NCBI RefSeq assembly: GCF_902859735.1
Contig: NZ_CADIJY010000003.1
Coordinates: 124,001 to 188,000, forward strand
Direction of reading: 5' to 3'
Length of the DNA stretch: 64,000 nucleotides
DNA from: Achromobacter aegrifaciens
GTDB taxonomy: Bacteria; Pseudomonadota; Gammaproteobacteria; Burkholderiales; Burkholderiaceae_B
Shown here: positions 1-8,983 of the stretch, piece by piece
How the letters are laid out: every line of letters starts with the position of its first letter
How positions within the stretch are numbered: the stretch's first letter is position 1
Translations under genes and position numbers: made by a program
The notes under the pieces: generated by a model
What the model was told of the DNA's origin: nothing
The model's input: only the letters and a program-made list of their open reading frames with translations
The model's database searches: none

Positions 1-602
1 AAGCTGGAAACGAAGTGGCGCGCATCGTCCAGCGACAGGCGCTGGGCGATTTCGCGGCGGGTGTCGGCGGTGGCGGTCGCGGTGAGCGCGATGCGCGGCA
101 CGTCGGGCCAGCGCTCGTGCAGCATCGACAGGCCCAGGTATTCAGGGCGGAAGTCGTGGCCCCACTGGGACACGCAGTGGGCCTCGTCGATGGCGAACAG
201 CGCGATGCGGCCGCGTTCCAGCAATTGCAGGCAGCGGTCGGTCAGCAGGCGTTCGGGCGCCACGTACAGCAGGTCCAGCTCGCCGGCCAGGAAGGCCTGC
301 TCGACGTCGCGGGCCACCCGCCACTCCTGCGTGGAGTTGAGGAAGGCCGCGCGCACGCCCAGTTCGGTCAGGGCGTCGACCTGGTCCTGCATCAGCGCGA
401 TCAGGGGCGACACGACGATGCCGGTGCCTTCGCGGACCAGGGACGGAATCTGGTAACAGAGCGACTTGCCGCCGCCCGTGGGCATGAGGACCAGCGCGTC
501 GCCGCCGTCGATCACCTGTTCGACAATGGCTTGCTGGTCGCCGCGGAAGGATTCGTAACCGAAAACGCGCTGCAACACGCCGAGGGCGCGCGCGTCAGAC
601 AT
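1..602 (-). CDS. recQ: ATP-dependent DNA helicase RecQ, N-terminal part
   Basis: This is the first 200 residues of a RecQ-family 3'-5' DNA helicase; the rest lies beyond the left edge. Translating the minus strand gives an ATG start followed by the RecQ motif 0 region (F-x-x-FRGDQQ, about residues 14-24), Walker A PTGGGKS (41-47), the DEAH box (139-142) followed by CVSQWGHDFRPEY, and the ALTATAT motif near residue 173. All are hallmarks of RecQ, which acts in recombination and fork repair. The RQC and HRDC domains cannot be seen. The family assignment is secure. Confidence 0.95.
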   Translation of the reverse strand, partial: MSDARALGVLQRVFGYESFRGDQQAIVEQVIDGGDALVLMPTGGGKSLCYQIPSLVREGTGIVVSPLIALMQDQVDALTELGVRAAFLNSTQEWRVARDVEQAFLAGELDLLYVAPERLLTDRCLQLLERGRIALFAIDEAHCVSQWGHDFRPEYLGLSMLHERWPDVPRIALTATATADTRREIAQRLSLDDARHFVSS

Positions 603-696
603 GGGGGTAGGCCGGGAGCATCATGGCAGGGATTTTAAGCCGCAATTCCGCCGGACCTTTTCCGGCAGGGAGATTTCTGTCCTGACCGCGGTCTGC

Positions 697-2001
697 CTAC
701 CAGCTCAGCCAGGTGCCGCGCATGAAGGTATCGACGGGCATGCTGAGGTTGGCGCGCCATTCGTAGTTGCCGGAAATGATGTCGCGGTCCGCGCCCACGG
801 CCAGCTTGACCTTGGGCGCGACGAACATGCTGTGCGACAGGCCCACGCGCTGTTCGGCCAGCTCGGAGCCTTCCCGCAACCCCGAATAGGTGCCGCTGAG
901 CACGCCCCAGCCGGTGATGGGGACGCCGGCGGAAAGCGTGTTGCGGGTGTGCGCCGCCGAAACCCCGCCGCCCGAGTAGCTGGACAGGTCGCCGTAGCCC
1001 GCGCCGACCTGCTCGTTGGAATAGCCCAGGTTGACGGCGTCGGCCAAGGCCACGTTGTAGTCGAAGCGATAACGCCACGCGCTGGCCGCGTCGAAGGTGC
1101 TTTGCGTGGCCCCGGCGCGGAAGGTTCCATAGTCGCCCGCGGCGTAGGTGGTACCCATGCCGCGCGTCGTCAGCGACGGCGCGCTTTGCATCTGGCCCTC
1201 CACGGTCAGCGCCGGCGTAAGGCCGTAGCGCACGCTGCCGCTGCCTACCGGGTCGCCGTAGTCCACGGCCCCGGAACTGGCGGCCGGGTCCATGCGGTTC
1301 AGGCGGCCCAGCGACGAGGAATAGCCGAAGCTGCCTTCCGGGGCCGTGGCGCCGGATCCGGCCCAGTTCGAGATCTGCAGCCCGCCCACCGGCGCGCCGC
1401 TGCCCCAGGCGGGCGCCCTGGCGTCGATGTTGCCGACGGCGACGGAGGGACCCGAGGTATTGCGGTAGACCCAGTTGCGGTTGCCGCCGTAGCGCAGGCC
1501 ATCCTGGCTGCTGGCGGAGGCGAACCAGGGCCGGGAAGCGCGCGACACGCCAGAGATCATGACCACGGGTATGCGGGGCAGGTCGCCATCCTGGAGGGTG
1601 AGCGAGTAGTCCGGCGCAGGGTCTTCGGGCGTCGCGAGCACGGTGCAATCCTGCGGAACCGGCGCGGGCTGGGCATCGCCGGACAGTCCCAGTCCGGTGC
1701 CGGGGATCAGGTCCGTGTCGCCCGTGCTGTGTACGCTGGTGTCCAGCGCCGGCTCCATGGTCTGCATGTCGCAAGGGGACGGATCCAGCGGCACCGCGCG
1801 CGACGCCATCGAGGCTGCGGGGCGCACGGGCATGGGTTGAACCGGGGACAGTATGCCGATGCCGCGCGCAGAGGGCGGAGCGGGCATATAGGGGGACGCC
1901 GCAAGCGGATCGCCCAGGGCCGGGGCGATCGGGCAGGCAGAGGCCGCGACCAGCGCGGCGCGCAACAAGGGTTTTCGCCAGAGGAATGCAGGGGCGACCA
2001 T
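697..2001 (-). CDS. Usher-like outer-membrane beta-barrel protein
   Basis: 434 residues from ATG (a GTG two codons upstream is an alternative). An N-terminal hydrophobic stretch ending in Ala-rich sequence looks like a signal peptide. A low-complexity Pro/Ala/Ser region follows, then from about residue 150 alternating strands rich in Gly, Tyr, Ser and Asp. The segments LGRLNRMD, YGDPVGSGSVRYGLTPALTVEGQ and AGVPITGWGVLSG read like the barrel half of chaperone-usher family ushers. Full ushers exceed 800 residues, and no plug or N-terminal chaperone-binding domain is visible. No pilin or chaperone gene is adjacent. It is divergent from the response regulator, so it could be a target of it (inference). 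The exact family is uncertain. Confidence 0.6.
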   Translation of the reverse strand: MVAPAFLWRKPLLRAALVAASACPIAPALGDPLAASPYMPAPPSARGIGILSPVQPMPVRPAASMASRAVPLDPSPCDMQTMEPALDTSVHSTGDTDLIPGTGLGLSGDAQPAPVPQDCTVLATPEDPAPDYSLTLQDGDLPRIPVVMISGVSRASRPWFASASSQDGLRYGGNRNWVYRNTSGPSVAVGNIDARAPAWGSGAPVGGLQISNWAGSGATAPEGSFGYSSSLGRLNRMDPAASSGAVDYGDPVGSGSVRYGLTPALTVEGQMQSAPSLTTRGMGTTYAAGDYGTFRAGATQSTFDAASAWRYRFDYNVALADAVNLGYSNEQVGAGYGDLSSYSGGGVSAAHTRNTLSAGVPITGWGVLSGTYSGLREGSELAEQRVGLSHSMFVAPKVKLAVGADRDIISGNYEWRANLSMPVDTFMRGTWLSW

Positions 2002-2209
2002 AGGCACAGTGTAGAAAGGGAGCGCTGCCTTGCCTGTAAACGTTTTTTAGCAAAGCGGACAGAAGGCGGGCCGGGTTCCATTTTAGGGCCAGTCCGCATC
2101 GGGCGCTGCGCCGTGGCGGGAAAGCGCTGGTAAACGCGCTCAACATCGTGCAACAGGTATATTTCAGTTGATTTCCCGCCTCTTGCGGCTTGTAGCGGCG
2201 GGCCGCACT

Positions 2210-2920
2210 ATGGCATCCATGGACAATCCCCACACCAAGCTGCTGGTCGTCGACGACGATCCGGCCCTACGGCAATTGCTGGCCGACTACCTGAACCGGC
2301 ACGGCTACGACACCCTGCTGGCGCCGGACGCCACCGACCTGTCGTCCCGCATCACCCGCTACGCGCCCGACCTGCTGGTGCTGGACCGCATGCTGCCCGG
2401 CGGCGACGGCGCAGACGCCTGCCGCCGCCTGCGCGAGCAGGGCGAGGACATCCCCGTCATCCTGCTGACCGCGCGTGACGAGGCGGTGGACCGCATCATC
2501 GGCCTGGAGGCCGGCGCCGACGACTACGTCGGCAAGCCGTTCGATCCGCGCGAGCTGCTGGCCCGCATCGAAGCCGTGCTGCGCCGTAAGCGCGGCCCGT
2601 CCGCGCTGACCAAGGACGCGCCGGTCTCGTTCGGTCCCTTCGTGTTCGATCCCTCCACCCGCCAGTTGTCGCGCGAAGGCACGGTGGTCAAGCTGACCGG
2701 CGGCGAAATCAATCTGCTGGAGGCGCTGGTGCGCAACGCGGGCAAGCCGCTGTCGCGCGAACGCCTGCTGGCGCTGGCGCGCGACGACGACGCGGGCGAA
2801 CGCAATGACCGCGCCATCGACATCGCCATCCTGCGCCTGCGCCGGGTCATCGAAGACGATCCCAAGCAGCCGCGCTGGATCCAGACCGTCTGGGGCATTG
2901 GCTACCGGTTTTCGCCCTGA
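2210..2920 (+). CDS. OmpR/PhoB-type response regulator
   Basis: 236 residues. The N-terminal receiver domain has the acidic pair DDD at 15-17, phospho-acceptor Asp59 in LLVLDRMLPG, and the conserved Thr and Lys in LLTARDE and GKPFDPRE. A winged-helix trans_reg_C domain follows from about residue 140 to the end, finishing WGIGYRFSP. The ATG giving MASMDNPHT was chosen because upstream in-frame sequence has no family similarity; an ATG three codons later is possible. The stop overlaps the ATG of the sensor kinase by one base (TGATG), so the pair is almost certainly co-translated. The ligand is unknown. Confidence 0.92.
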   Translation: MASMDNPHTKLLVVDDDPALRQLLADYLNRHGYDTLLAPDATDLSSRITRYAPDLLVLDRMLPGGDGADACRRLREQGEDIPVILLTARDEAVDRIIGLEAGADDYVGKPFDPRELLARIEAVLRRKRGPSALTKDAPVSFGPFVFDPSTRQLSREGTVVKLTGGEINLLEALVRNAGKPLSRERLLALARDDDAGERNDRAIDIAILRLRRVIEDDPKQPRWIQTVWGIGYRFSP

Positions 2921-4482
2921 TGCGCTTTTCTCCTGGCTTCCTGGTGCCGCGTTCGCTGCGGGCAAGGCTCATCCTGCTGATCCTGGGCTCGGTCCTGCTG
3001 ACGCAGGCGGCCACGCTGGTGACGGTGTCGTACTTCCGGCACAAGTTCATGGAAGACGTGGCCATCGGCTACATCGTCACCACCATCCGCACCTTGCGCG
3101 CCGCGGTGTCGCAGGTGCCGGCGGAGGAACGCGCCGACTTCGTGCGCGCCGCCTCGCAGAACCAGTGGCGCCTGTGGTCGCGGGTGCTGCCCGCCGAGGC
3201 CAAGCTGCAACGCTTCAATGGCCGCCGCCCGCCGCCGAAGGCCGCCCCGAAGCCGCCGCCTCCGCCGCCCGCGGACATGCAGATACACGGCCCTCCGGCG
3301 CCGCCCCCCCCGGAAGTGCGCGACGAGGAGCACGGCGATGAACGCGCCAGCGCCAGGGAAGGCGAGCGCGCGCGCGATCGCGACCGCGAAGAACACAGCC
3401 GCCGCTATCAGCCTGAACCGGATGACATCCGCCGCGACCTGCGGGTGCTGGTGCAGCAGCTCAATGAACGTTTGAACGACGGCACGCGCGTGGCGCTGTC
3501 GCGTGGACCCACGCCGGAGATCTTCATTTCGCTGGCGCCCAACCCCGCCAGCGAGGACGCGCCGCGCCTGCGCGAATGGCTGGTCATCCCGCTGGACCGC
3601 CTGGATCCGCCGGTTGCGACGCCGTTCATCGCCGCCTGGCTGGGCGGCCTGGGGCTGCTGCTGTTGCTGGCGGTGGGTTTTTCCTGGCACATCACGCGTC
3701 CCATCACCCGGCTGGCCGACGCGGCCGACCGGTTGGCGGCAGGGCAGCCGCAACGGGTCGAGCCCTCGGGCCCGCACGAAACGCGGGTATTGGGAGAACG
3801 CTTCAATGCCATGCTGGATGCGCTGTCCGAATCCGATTCGGTGCGCCGCACGCTGCTGTCGGGCCTGCCGCATGACTTGAAGGGTCCCTTGTCGCGGATG
3901 TGGCTGCGCATCGAGCTGGCCGACGACTCCAAGCTGAAGGAGGGGCTGCGCGCGGACCTGCAGGACATGCAGCACATGGTCGACCAGTTCATCGGCTTCG
4001 TGCGCGGCACCGACCCGGCCGCCTACCGCTACGCCTCGATGCTGCTGTCCGACTGGCTGACCGAGCGCGTGGGCGCCTGGCAGGGCGCCGGCACCGATAT
4101 CAGCCTGCGGGCCGGCGACGACGTCGCGACCCTGGTGGTGCAGGCGGACGCCGTGGCGCTGGGCCGCCTGCTGGACAACCTGATCGGCAATGCGCTGAAC
4201 CACGGCGCGCCGCCGGTCCAGGTCAGCCTGAGGCATGAGGGACGCCACGCGGTGCTGGACGTGGCCGACCATGGCTCCGGCATCGTGCCGGAACGGCGCC
4301 AGGAAGCGCTGCGCCCGTTCAGCCGCCTGGACGACGCGCGCACGCGCACCGGCAGCGTGGGCCTGGGGCTGGCGCTGGCCGAGGCCATCGCGCGGGCCCA
4401 TGGCGGCTCGCTGGAGCTGCTTGAGGCGGAGTCCGGCGGGCTGTGCGTGCGGGTCAAGCTGCCGCTGTCCGAGACGCCCTAG
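2920..4482 (+). CDS. EnvZ-like membrane sensor histidine kinase
   Basis: 520 residues. Membrane helix 1 spans about 16-38, a periplasmic sensor region about 40-235, helix 2 about 236-258, then HAMP. The dimerization domain has the H-box LPHDLKGPLSR with His318. The ATPase domain shows the N-box LLDNLIGNALNHG, G1 DHGSGI, the F-box phenylalanine and G2 GLGLAL. The periplasmic part is odd. Around residues 100-170 it carries a poly-proline run followed by a densely charged Arg/Glu/Asp stretch, which should be disordered and may bind ions or peptides (inference). Partner of the overlapping upstream regulator. Target genes are unknown, though the divergent usher-like gene is a candidate. Confidence 0.92.
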   Translation: MRFSPGFLVPRSLRARLILLILGSVLLTQAATLVTVSYFRHKFMEDVAIGYIVTTIRTLRAAVSQVPAEERADFVRAASQNQWRLWSRVLPAEAKLQRFNGRRPPPKAAPKPPPPPPADMQIHGPPAPPPPEVRDEEHGDERASAREGERARDRDREEHSRRYQPEPDDIRRDLRVLVQQLNERLNDGTRVALSRGPTPEIFISLAPNPASEDAPRLREWLVIPLDRLDPPVATPFIAAWLGGLGLLLLLAVGFSWHITRPITRLADAADRLAAGQPQRVEPSGPHETRVLGERFNAMLDALSESDSVRRTLLSGLPHDLKGPLSRMWLRIELADDSKLKEGLRADLQDMQHMVDQFIGFVRGTDPAAYRYASMLLSDWLTERVGAWQGAGTDISLRAGDDVATLVVQADAVALGRLLDNLIGNALNHGAPPVQVSLRHEGRHAVLDVADHGSGIVPERRQEALRPFSRLDDARTRTGSVGLGLALAEAIARAHGGSLELLEAESGGLCVRVKLPLSETP

Positions 4483-4569
4483 GGGCGCCCGTAAGGGCGC
4501 TCGCTTCCCCCTGGGCGGGGCGCGCTACGGTACGATGCATCCTGCTCAGCATTTTGTCGTTTCCGCACC

Positions 4570-5643
4570 ATGGCCATCCAGTCCGATTCGCTTTCCTCCC
4601 GTCCCGACGCCCCCCGTATCGTGGCGCCGCAGCCGGTCTCGCCCAACGAGGAGTCGATCGAACGCGCCCTGCGGCCCAAGGCGCTGGACGAGTATGTCGG
4701 CCAGCAGCGCGCCCGGGAACAGCTGGAGATCTTCATCGCCGCAGCCAGGAAGCGCGGCGAGGCCCTGGATCACGTGCTGCTGTTCGGTCCGCCGGGCCTG
4801 GGCAAAACCACGCTGGCCCACATCATTGCGCATGAAATGGGGGTGCAGCTGCGCCAGACCTCCGGTCCGGTGCTGGAACGCCCGGGCGACCTGGCGGCGC
4901 TCTTGACCAACCTGGAAAAGAACGACGTCCTGTTCATCGACGAAATCCACCGCCTGTCGCCCGTGGTCGAGGAAATCCTCTATCCGGCGCTGGAGGACTT
5001 CCAGATCGACATCCTGATCGGCGAAGGCCCGGCCGCGCGCAGCGTGAAGCTGGACCTGCAGCCCTTCACCCTGGTCGGCGCCACCACCCGCGCCGGCATG
5101 CTGACCAACCCCCTGCGCGACCGCTTCGGCATCGTGTCGCGGCTGGAGTTCTACAACGCCGCCGATCTCGGCCACATCGTCACGCGCAGCGCCGGCCTCT
5201 TGAACGCCGGCATCACGCCGGACGGCGCGGCGGAAGTCGCGCGCCGCGCCCGCGGCACGCCCCGCATCGCCAACCGGCTGTTGCGCCGGGTGCGCGACTA
5301 TGCCGAGGTCAAGGCGGGCGGCACCATCGATGCGGACGTCGCGGGCCGCGCGCTGGCCATGCTGGAGGTGGACCCGCAAGGCCTGGACCTGATGGACCGC
5401 AAGCTGCTCGAGGCCATCATCCATAAGTTCGACGGCGGTCCCGTCGGCGTGGACAGCCTGGCCGCCGCCATCGGCGAAGAGCGCGACACCATCGAGGACG
5501 TGATCGAGCCCTATCTGATCCAGCATGGCTACCTGCAGCGCACGCCGCGCGGCCGCACCGCCACGCTGACCACCTGGCGCCACCTGGGGCTGACCCCGCC
5601 GGCCGGCGCCACGGCGGGCTCCGGCGATCTTTTCGGGAAGTAG
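4570..5643 (+). CDS. ruvB: Holliday junction branch migration ATPase RuvB
   Basis: 357 residues, normal for RuvB. The AAA+ core shows Walker [10 protein letters not shown] (from about residue 73), Walker B FIDEIHRL, sensor 1 GATTRAG and the arginine-finger region. The C-terminal winged helix binds DNA (PRGRTAT). RuvB forms the hexameric motors that drive junctions through the RuvA tetramer. Here ruvB lies about 2 kb from ruvA and on the opposite strand to ruvA and ruvC, so the classic ruvCAB operon is split. The upstream two-component pair ends 87 bases before it. Confidence 0.98.
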   Translation: MAIQSDSLSSRPDAPRIVAPQPVSPNEESIERALRPKALDEYVGQQRAREQLEIFIAAARKRGEALDHVLLFGPPGLGKTTLAHIIAHEMGVQLRQTSGPVLERPGDLAALLTNLEKNDVLFIDEIHRLSPVVEEILYPALEDFQIDILIGEGPAARSVKLDLQPFTLVGATTRAGMLTNPLRDRFGIVSRLEFYNAADLGHIVTRSAGLLNAGITPDGAAEVARRARGTPRIANRLLRRVRDYAEVKAGGTIDADVAGRALAMLEVDPQGLDLMDRKLLEAIIHKFDGGPVGVDSLAAAIGEERDTIEDVIEPYLIQHGYLQRTPRGRTATLTTWRHLGLTPPAGATAGSGDLFGK

Positions 5644-5752
5644 GCTGCGGGCAAACCGGACCGTGCCCGGGCGCCGGAGGGCGCCCGAAGCCGGCCGCGG
5701 GTTTATCATCCGGAGGTTTTGATTATTCTCCGCGATCAAAGGACCCAAGCCC

Positions 5753-6718
5753 ATGCAGCCCGAATTGCCCACCTATGACGACGTCGTGCGCGCCAGCGAG
5801 CGCCTGGCCGGCAACGCGCACCGCACGCCCGTACTGACCTCGGCTACCGCCGATGCGATCAGCGGCGCGTCGGTCTTCTTCAAGTGCGAGAACTTCCAGC
5901 GCATGGGCGCTTTCAAGTTCCGCGGCGGCTACAACGCCATCGCCCGCCTGACCCCGGAACAGCGCGCCGCCGGCGTGGTCACGTTTTCGTCGGGCAACCA
6001 CGCGCAGGCCATCGCACTGGCCTCCAAGCTGCAAGGGGTGCAGGCCACCATCATCATGCCGTTGGACGCCCCGGCCGCCAAGCGCGCCGCCACCGAGGGC
6101 TATGGCGGCAAGATCGTCACCTATGACCGCTACACCGAGGACCGCGAGGCGATCGCCCGCCGCATCCATGCGGAAACCGGCGCCACCCTGATCCCTCCCT
6201 ACGACCACGAAGACGTGATCGCCGGCCAGGGCACCGCCGCCAAGGAACTGTTCGAGGAAGTGGGCGAGCTGGACTACCTGTTCGTCTGCCTGGGCGGCGG
6301 TGGCCTGCTGTCGGGATCGGCCCTGTCCGCCTACGCGCTGAGCCCGCGCTGCCTGGTCTACGGCGTCGAGCCCGAGGCTGGCAACGACGGCCAGCAGTCC
6401 TTGCGCAAAGGCGAAATCGTCCGCATCCCGGCGCCCAAGACGCTGGCCGATGGCGCCGCCACGACGCACCTGGGCAACCTGACCTTCCCGCTCATCCAGA
6501 AGCATGTGCGCGACATCGTCACGGTGACGGACGAACAGCTGGTCACCACCATGCGGTTCTTCGCCGAACGCATGAAGATGGTGGTGGAGCCCACCGGCTG
6601 CCTGGGCGCGGCCGCCGTCATGCAGAACGTGGTGCCGGTGCGCGGTGCGCGGGTCGGCGTCATCATCAGCGGCGGCAACGTCGACCTTCCGGCCTACGCC
6701 AAGCTGCTGGCGGGCTGA
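5753..6718 (+). CDS. PLP-dependent serine/threonine dehydratase family
   Basis: 321 residues of the fold-type II PLP family. Schiff-base Lys55 lies in GAFKFRGG, the substrate loop is SSGNHAQA, and the phosphate-binding loop is GGGGLLSG. There is no C-terminal ACT-like regulatory domain, so it is not biosynthetic IlvA. The length and single catalytic domain match catabolic threonine dehydratase, serine racemase or threo-3-hydroxyaspartate ammonia-lyase. The precise amino-acid substrate cannot be read from sequence. The region after ruvB has a GC-rich hairpin, so it is probably transcribed from its own promoter. Confidence 0.88.
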   Translation: MQPELPTYDDVVRASERLAGNAHRTPVLTSATADAISGASVFFKCENFQRMGAFKFRGGYNAIARLTPEQRAAGVVTFSSGNHAQAIALASKLQGVQATIIMPLDAPAAKRAATEGYGGKIVTYDRYTEDREAIARRIHAETGATLIPPYDHEDVIAGQGTAAKELFEEVGELDYLFVCLGGGGLLSGSALSAYALSPRCLVYGVEPEAGNDGQQSLRKGEIVRIPAPKTLADGAATTHLGNLTFPLIQKHVRDIVTVTDEQLVTTMRFFAERMKMVVEPTGCLGAAAVMQNVVPVRGARVGVIISGGNVDLPAYAKLLAG

Positions 6719-6820
6719 CCCCCTTCTGGCGGCCCCCTTGCGGGCCGCCGCCGCGCGCTTGCGGTTGTCGCGTGTGCAAGGCAGAATCGGGACTGAATCC
6801 TGACGAACAGGGGCTGCGAC

Positions 6821-7729
6821 ATGCGTATCCTTGTCATCGGCGGCACCGGTTTCATAGGCCGTCATCTGGTAGCGCGGCTATCCGCGGATCAGCATCAGAT
6901 CGTCGTGCCCACCCGGCTCCACAGCCGCGGGCGCGACCTGCAGATTCTTCCCACCGTGACCTTGCTCGAAGCCGACGTGCACGACGACGCCACGCTGGAC
7001 GGCCTGGCGCAGGGCTGCGACGCGGTCATCAACCTGGTGGGCATTCTGCACGGCAACGCCGGCCGGCCTTATGGCTCGGAATTCGCGCGGGCCCACGTGC
7101 TGCTGCCGCAGCGCATCGCGCAAGCTTGTCGCCGGCAGGGCGTGCGCAGGCTCATCCACATCAGCGCGCTGGGCGCCGATTCCAACGGCGACAGCATGTA
7201 CCAGCGCTCCAAGGGCGACGGCGAAGCCGCCATCAAGCAGGAATTCCAGGGCAATCAGGACGGCGGCTGGACCATCTTCCGGCCCTCGGTGGTCTTCGGT
7301 CCGGACGACAAGTTCACCAATATGTTCGCCGGGCTGGCGCGGTGGCTGCCGGTGCTGCCGCTGGCCGGCGCGCATGTGCGCATGCAGCCGGTCTACGTGG
7401 GCGACGTGGTCGCTGCCATCGTCTCGGCCCTGGGCAATACGCACACCTGCGGCAAGACCTATGAACTGGGCGGACCCCAGGTCTACAGCCTGGGCGAGAT
7501 CGCGCGCCTGTGCGCCGCCTGGAGCGGCCATCCGCGGCCGGTGGTCAGCATGCCGATGGGCGTGGGCCGCATGCAGGCCCGGCTGTTCGAATGCATGCCG
7601 GGCACGCCTTTGATGTCGCGCGACAATCTGGATTCCTTGCGCCGCGACAACATCTGCAGCGGGCCGATCGCGCCCGAACTGCACGTGGTGCCGACGGGCC
7701 TGGAAGCCGTGGCGCCGCGCTACCTGTAA
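6821..7729 (+). CDS. NAD(P)-binding epimerase-like protein, NDUFA9 family
   Basis: 302 residues. An extended short-chain dehydrogenase Rossmann domain begins at the first residue with GGTGFIGRHL, the dinucleotide-binding glycine motif. It lacks the YxxxK catalytic pair in the usual place (YQRSKGDGE is the nearest), as in the atypical SDR subgroup that includes the mitochondrial complex I subunit NDUFA9. Bacterial members are often annotated as complex I NDUFA9-family proteins with unproven function. It converges on ruvA with only seven bases between the stop codons. Confidence 0.8.
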   Translation: MRILVIGGTGFIGRHLVARLSADQHQIVVPTRLHSRGRDLQILPTVTLLEADVHDDATLDGLAQGCDAVINLVGILHGNAGRPYGSEFARAHVLLPQRIAQACRRQGVRRLIHISALGADSNGDSMYQRSKGDGEAAIKQEFQGNQDGGWTIFRPSVVFGPDDKFTNMFAGLARWLPVLPLAGAHVRMQPVYVGDVVAAIVSALGNTHTCGKTYELGGPQVYSLGEIARLCAAWSGHPRPVVSMPMGVGRMQARLFECMPGTPLMSRDNLDSLRRDNICSGPIAPELHVVPTGLEAVAPRYL

Positions 7730-7736
7730 GCCGGTT

Positions 7737-8309
7737 TCAGCGCACCAGTGCTTTCAATGCCTGCTTGATGCCGTCGGACACGCCCACGCCTTCGGGCAGC
7801 GTCTTCAGCGCCGACAGCGATTCCTTTTCTGAATAGCCCAGCGCCAGCAGCGCGTTCAGGATGTCCGACTGGTTGTCCGGCGCTGCATGCGGCGAGGCGC
7901 CGATGTCCGCGCCCAGTTTGCCCCGCATTTCCAGCAGCAGGCGTTCGGCGGTCTTCTTGCCGATGCCGGGCACGCGCGTCAGGCGGCCCGATTCCTGCAG
8001 CGTAATGGCCTGCGCCAGGTCAGCCACCGACAACCCCGACAGCACCGACAGCGCGGTGCGCGCGCCGATGCCGCTGACCTTGATCAGTTCGCGGAAAGCG
8101 CTGCGTTCGCCTGCCGAAGCGAAGCCGTACAGGATGTGGGCGTCTTCGCGCACCGTCAGGTGCGTGTAGAGCGTGACGCGCGCGCCCGTGTCGGGCAGCG
8201 AGTACAGCGTGCTCATGGGCACGTCGATGTCATAGCCCAGACCGCCCACGTCCACGCAGATGGTGGGCGGGAGTTTCTCGATCAGGGTTCCGGTGATGCG
8301 TCCGATCAT
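7737..8309 (-). CDS. ruvA: Holliday junction DNA helicase subunit RuvA
   Basis: 190 residues. The N-terminal OB-fold starts [12 protein letters not shown]. Tandem helix-hairpin-helix motifs sit in the middle ([10 protein letters not shown] and [12 protein letters not shown]), and the C-terminal three-helix domain that contacts RuvB ends the protein ([10 protein letters not shown]). Open reading extends upstream of the chosen ATG, but the family-conserved MIGR start fixes the N-terminus. It lies downstream of ruvC with a 125-base gap, in the same direction. Confidence 0.98.
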   Translation of the reverse strand: MIGRITGTLIEKLPPTICVDVGGLGYDIDVPMSTLYSLPDTGARVTLYTHLTVREDAHILYGFASAGERSAFRELIKVSGIGARTALSVLSGLSVADLAQAITLQESGRLTRVPGIGKKTAERLLLEMRGKLGADIGASPHAAPDNQSDILNALLALGYSEKESLSALKTLPEGVGVSDGIKQALKALVR

Positions 8310-8434
8310 GGTGATGGTGGCCTGGCAATGGTGAGGCCGCTGAATGCGCGGCGGATGCGGGGATTCTATACGCGCGGGCGCGCATGCGGCGGGAACGGGT
8401 CCCGCTTCGCGGCAAATCGCGGCGTGCCAGGCGT

Positions 8435-8983
8435 TCAGCCGATCAGGCGGCCGTTGCGGATGCGGGTCTTGCCGCTCATGCGCAGCGAGGCGCCCAGGCG
8501 TTCGAGCTTGTCCTGCAGCGGGCCGGCATGGGCATGGCAGATGGCACAGGCCAGCGCGTCCGCCGAGTCGGGCGCGGGCGCGCCGTCCAGCGACAGCAGG
8601 TGCTGCACCATCATCTGCACCTGCTCCTTGGCGGCGCGGCCGGTGCCGACCACGGCTTTCTTGATCTGCAGCGCGGTGTACTCGTGCACGGGCAGCGAAC
8701 TGTCGGCCAGCGCGCACAGCGCGGCGCCGCGCGCCTGGCCCAGCAGCAGGGTGGAAGCGGGGTTGGTGTTCAGGAAGATGATTTCCAGCGCGGCCACGTC
8801 GGGTTGCGTGTCGCGAGCCACCTGGCGCAGATTGTCCAGGATGACCTTGAGGCGTTCGGATAGCGCCAGCGCCGGCGGGACCACGATGGTCCCGCTGGCC
8901 ACATAGCGCAGCCGCGGGCCGTCGGCATCGATCACACCGAAGCCGGTGCGGCGCAGGCCGGGATCGATGCCGAGGACGCGCAT
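8435..8983 (-). CDS. ruvC: Holliday junction resolvase RuvC
   Basis: 182 residues. The RNase H-like nuclease shows catalytic Asp7 in GIDPG, the central acidic pair in ALEIIF, and the C-terminal acidic cluster in [14 protein letters not shown]. It cuts four-way junctions symmetrically. Its ATG overlaps the purH stop by one base (TGATG on the coding strand), implying translational coupling to purH. The tail runs about ten residues past the last conserved helix. Confidence 0.97.
   Translation of the reverse strand: MRVLGIDPGLRRTGFGVIDADGPRLRYVASGTIVVPPALALSERLKVILDNLRQVARDTQPDVAALEIIFLNTNPASTLLLGQARGAALCALADSSLPVHEYTALQIKKAVVGTGRAAKEQVQMMVQHLLSLDGAPAPDSADALACAICHAHAGPLQDKLERLGASLRMSGKTRIRNGRLIG

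Noticed and set aside
601-2133. Long plus-strand reading frame opposite the usher-like gene
   Set aside because: Arginine- and glycine-rich composition without motifs; it is an antisense shadow typical of GC-rich genes. The minus-strand reading has a signal peptide and barrel pattern.
4484-4505. GC-rich hairpin after the sensor kinase as a terminator
   Set aside because: GGCGCCC/GGGCGC pairing without a T-run and close to the ruvB promoter region; insufficient support.
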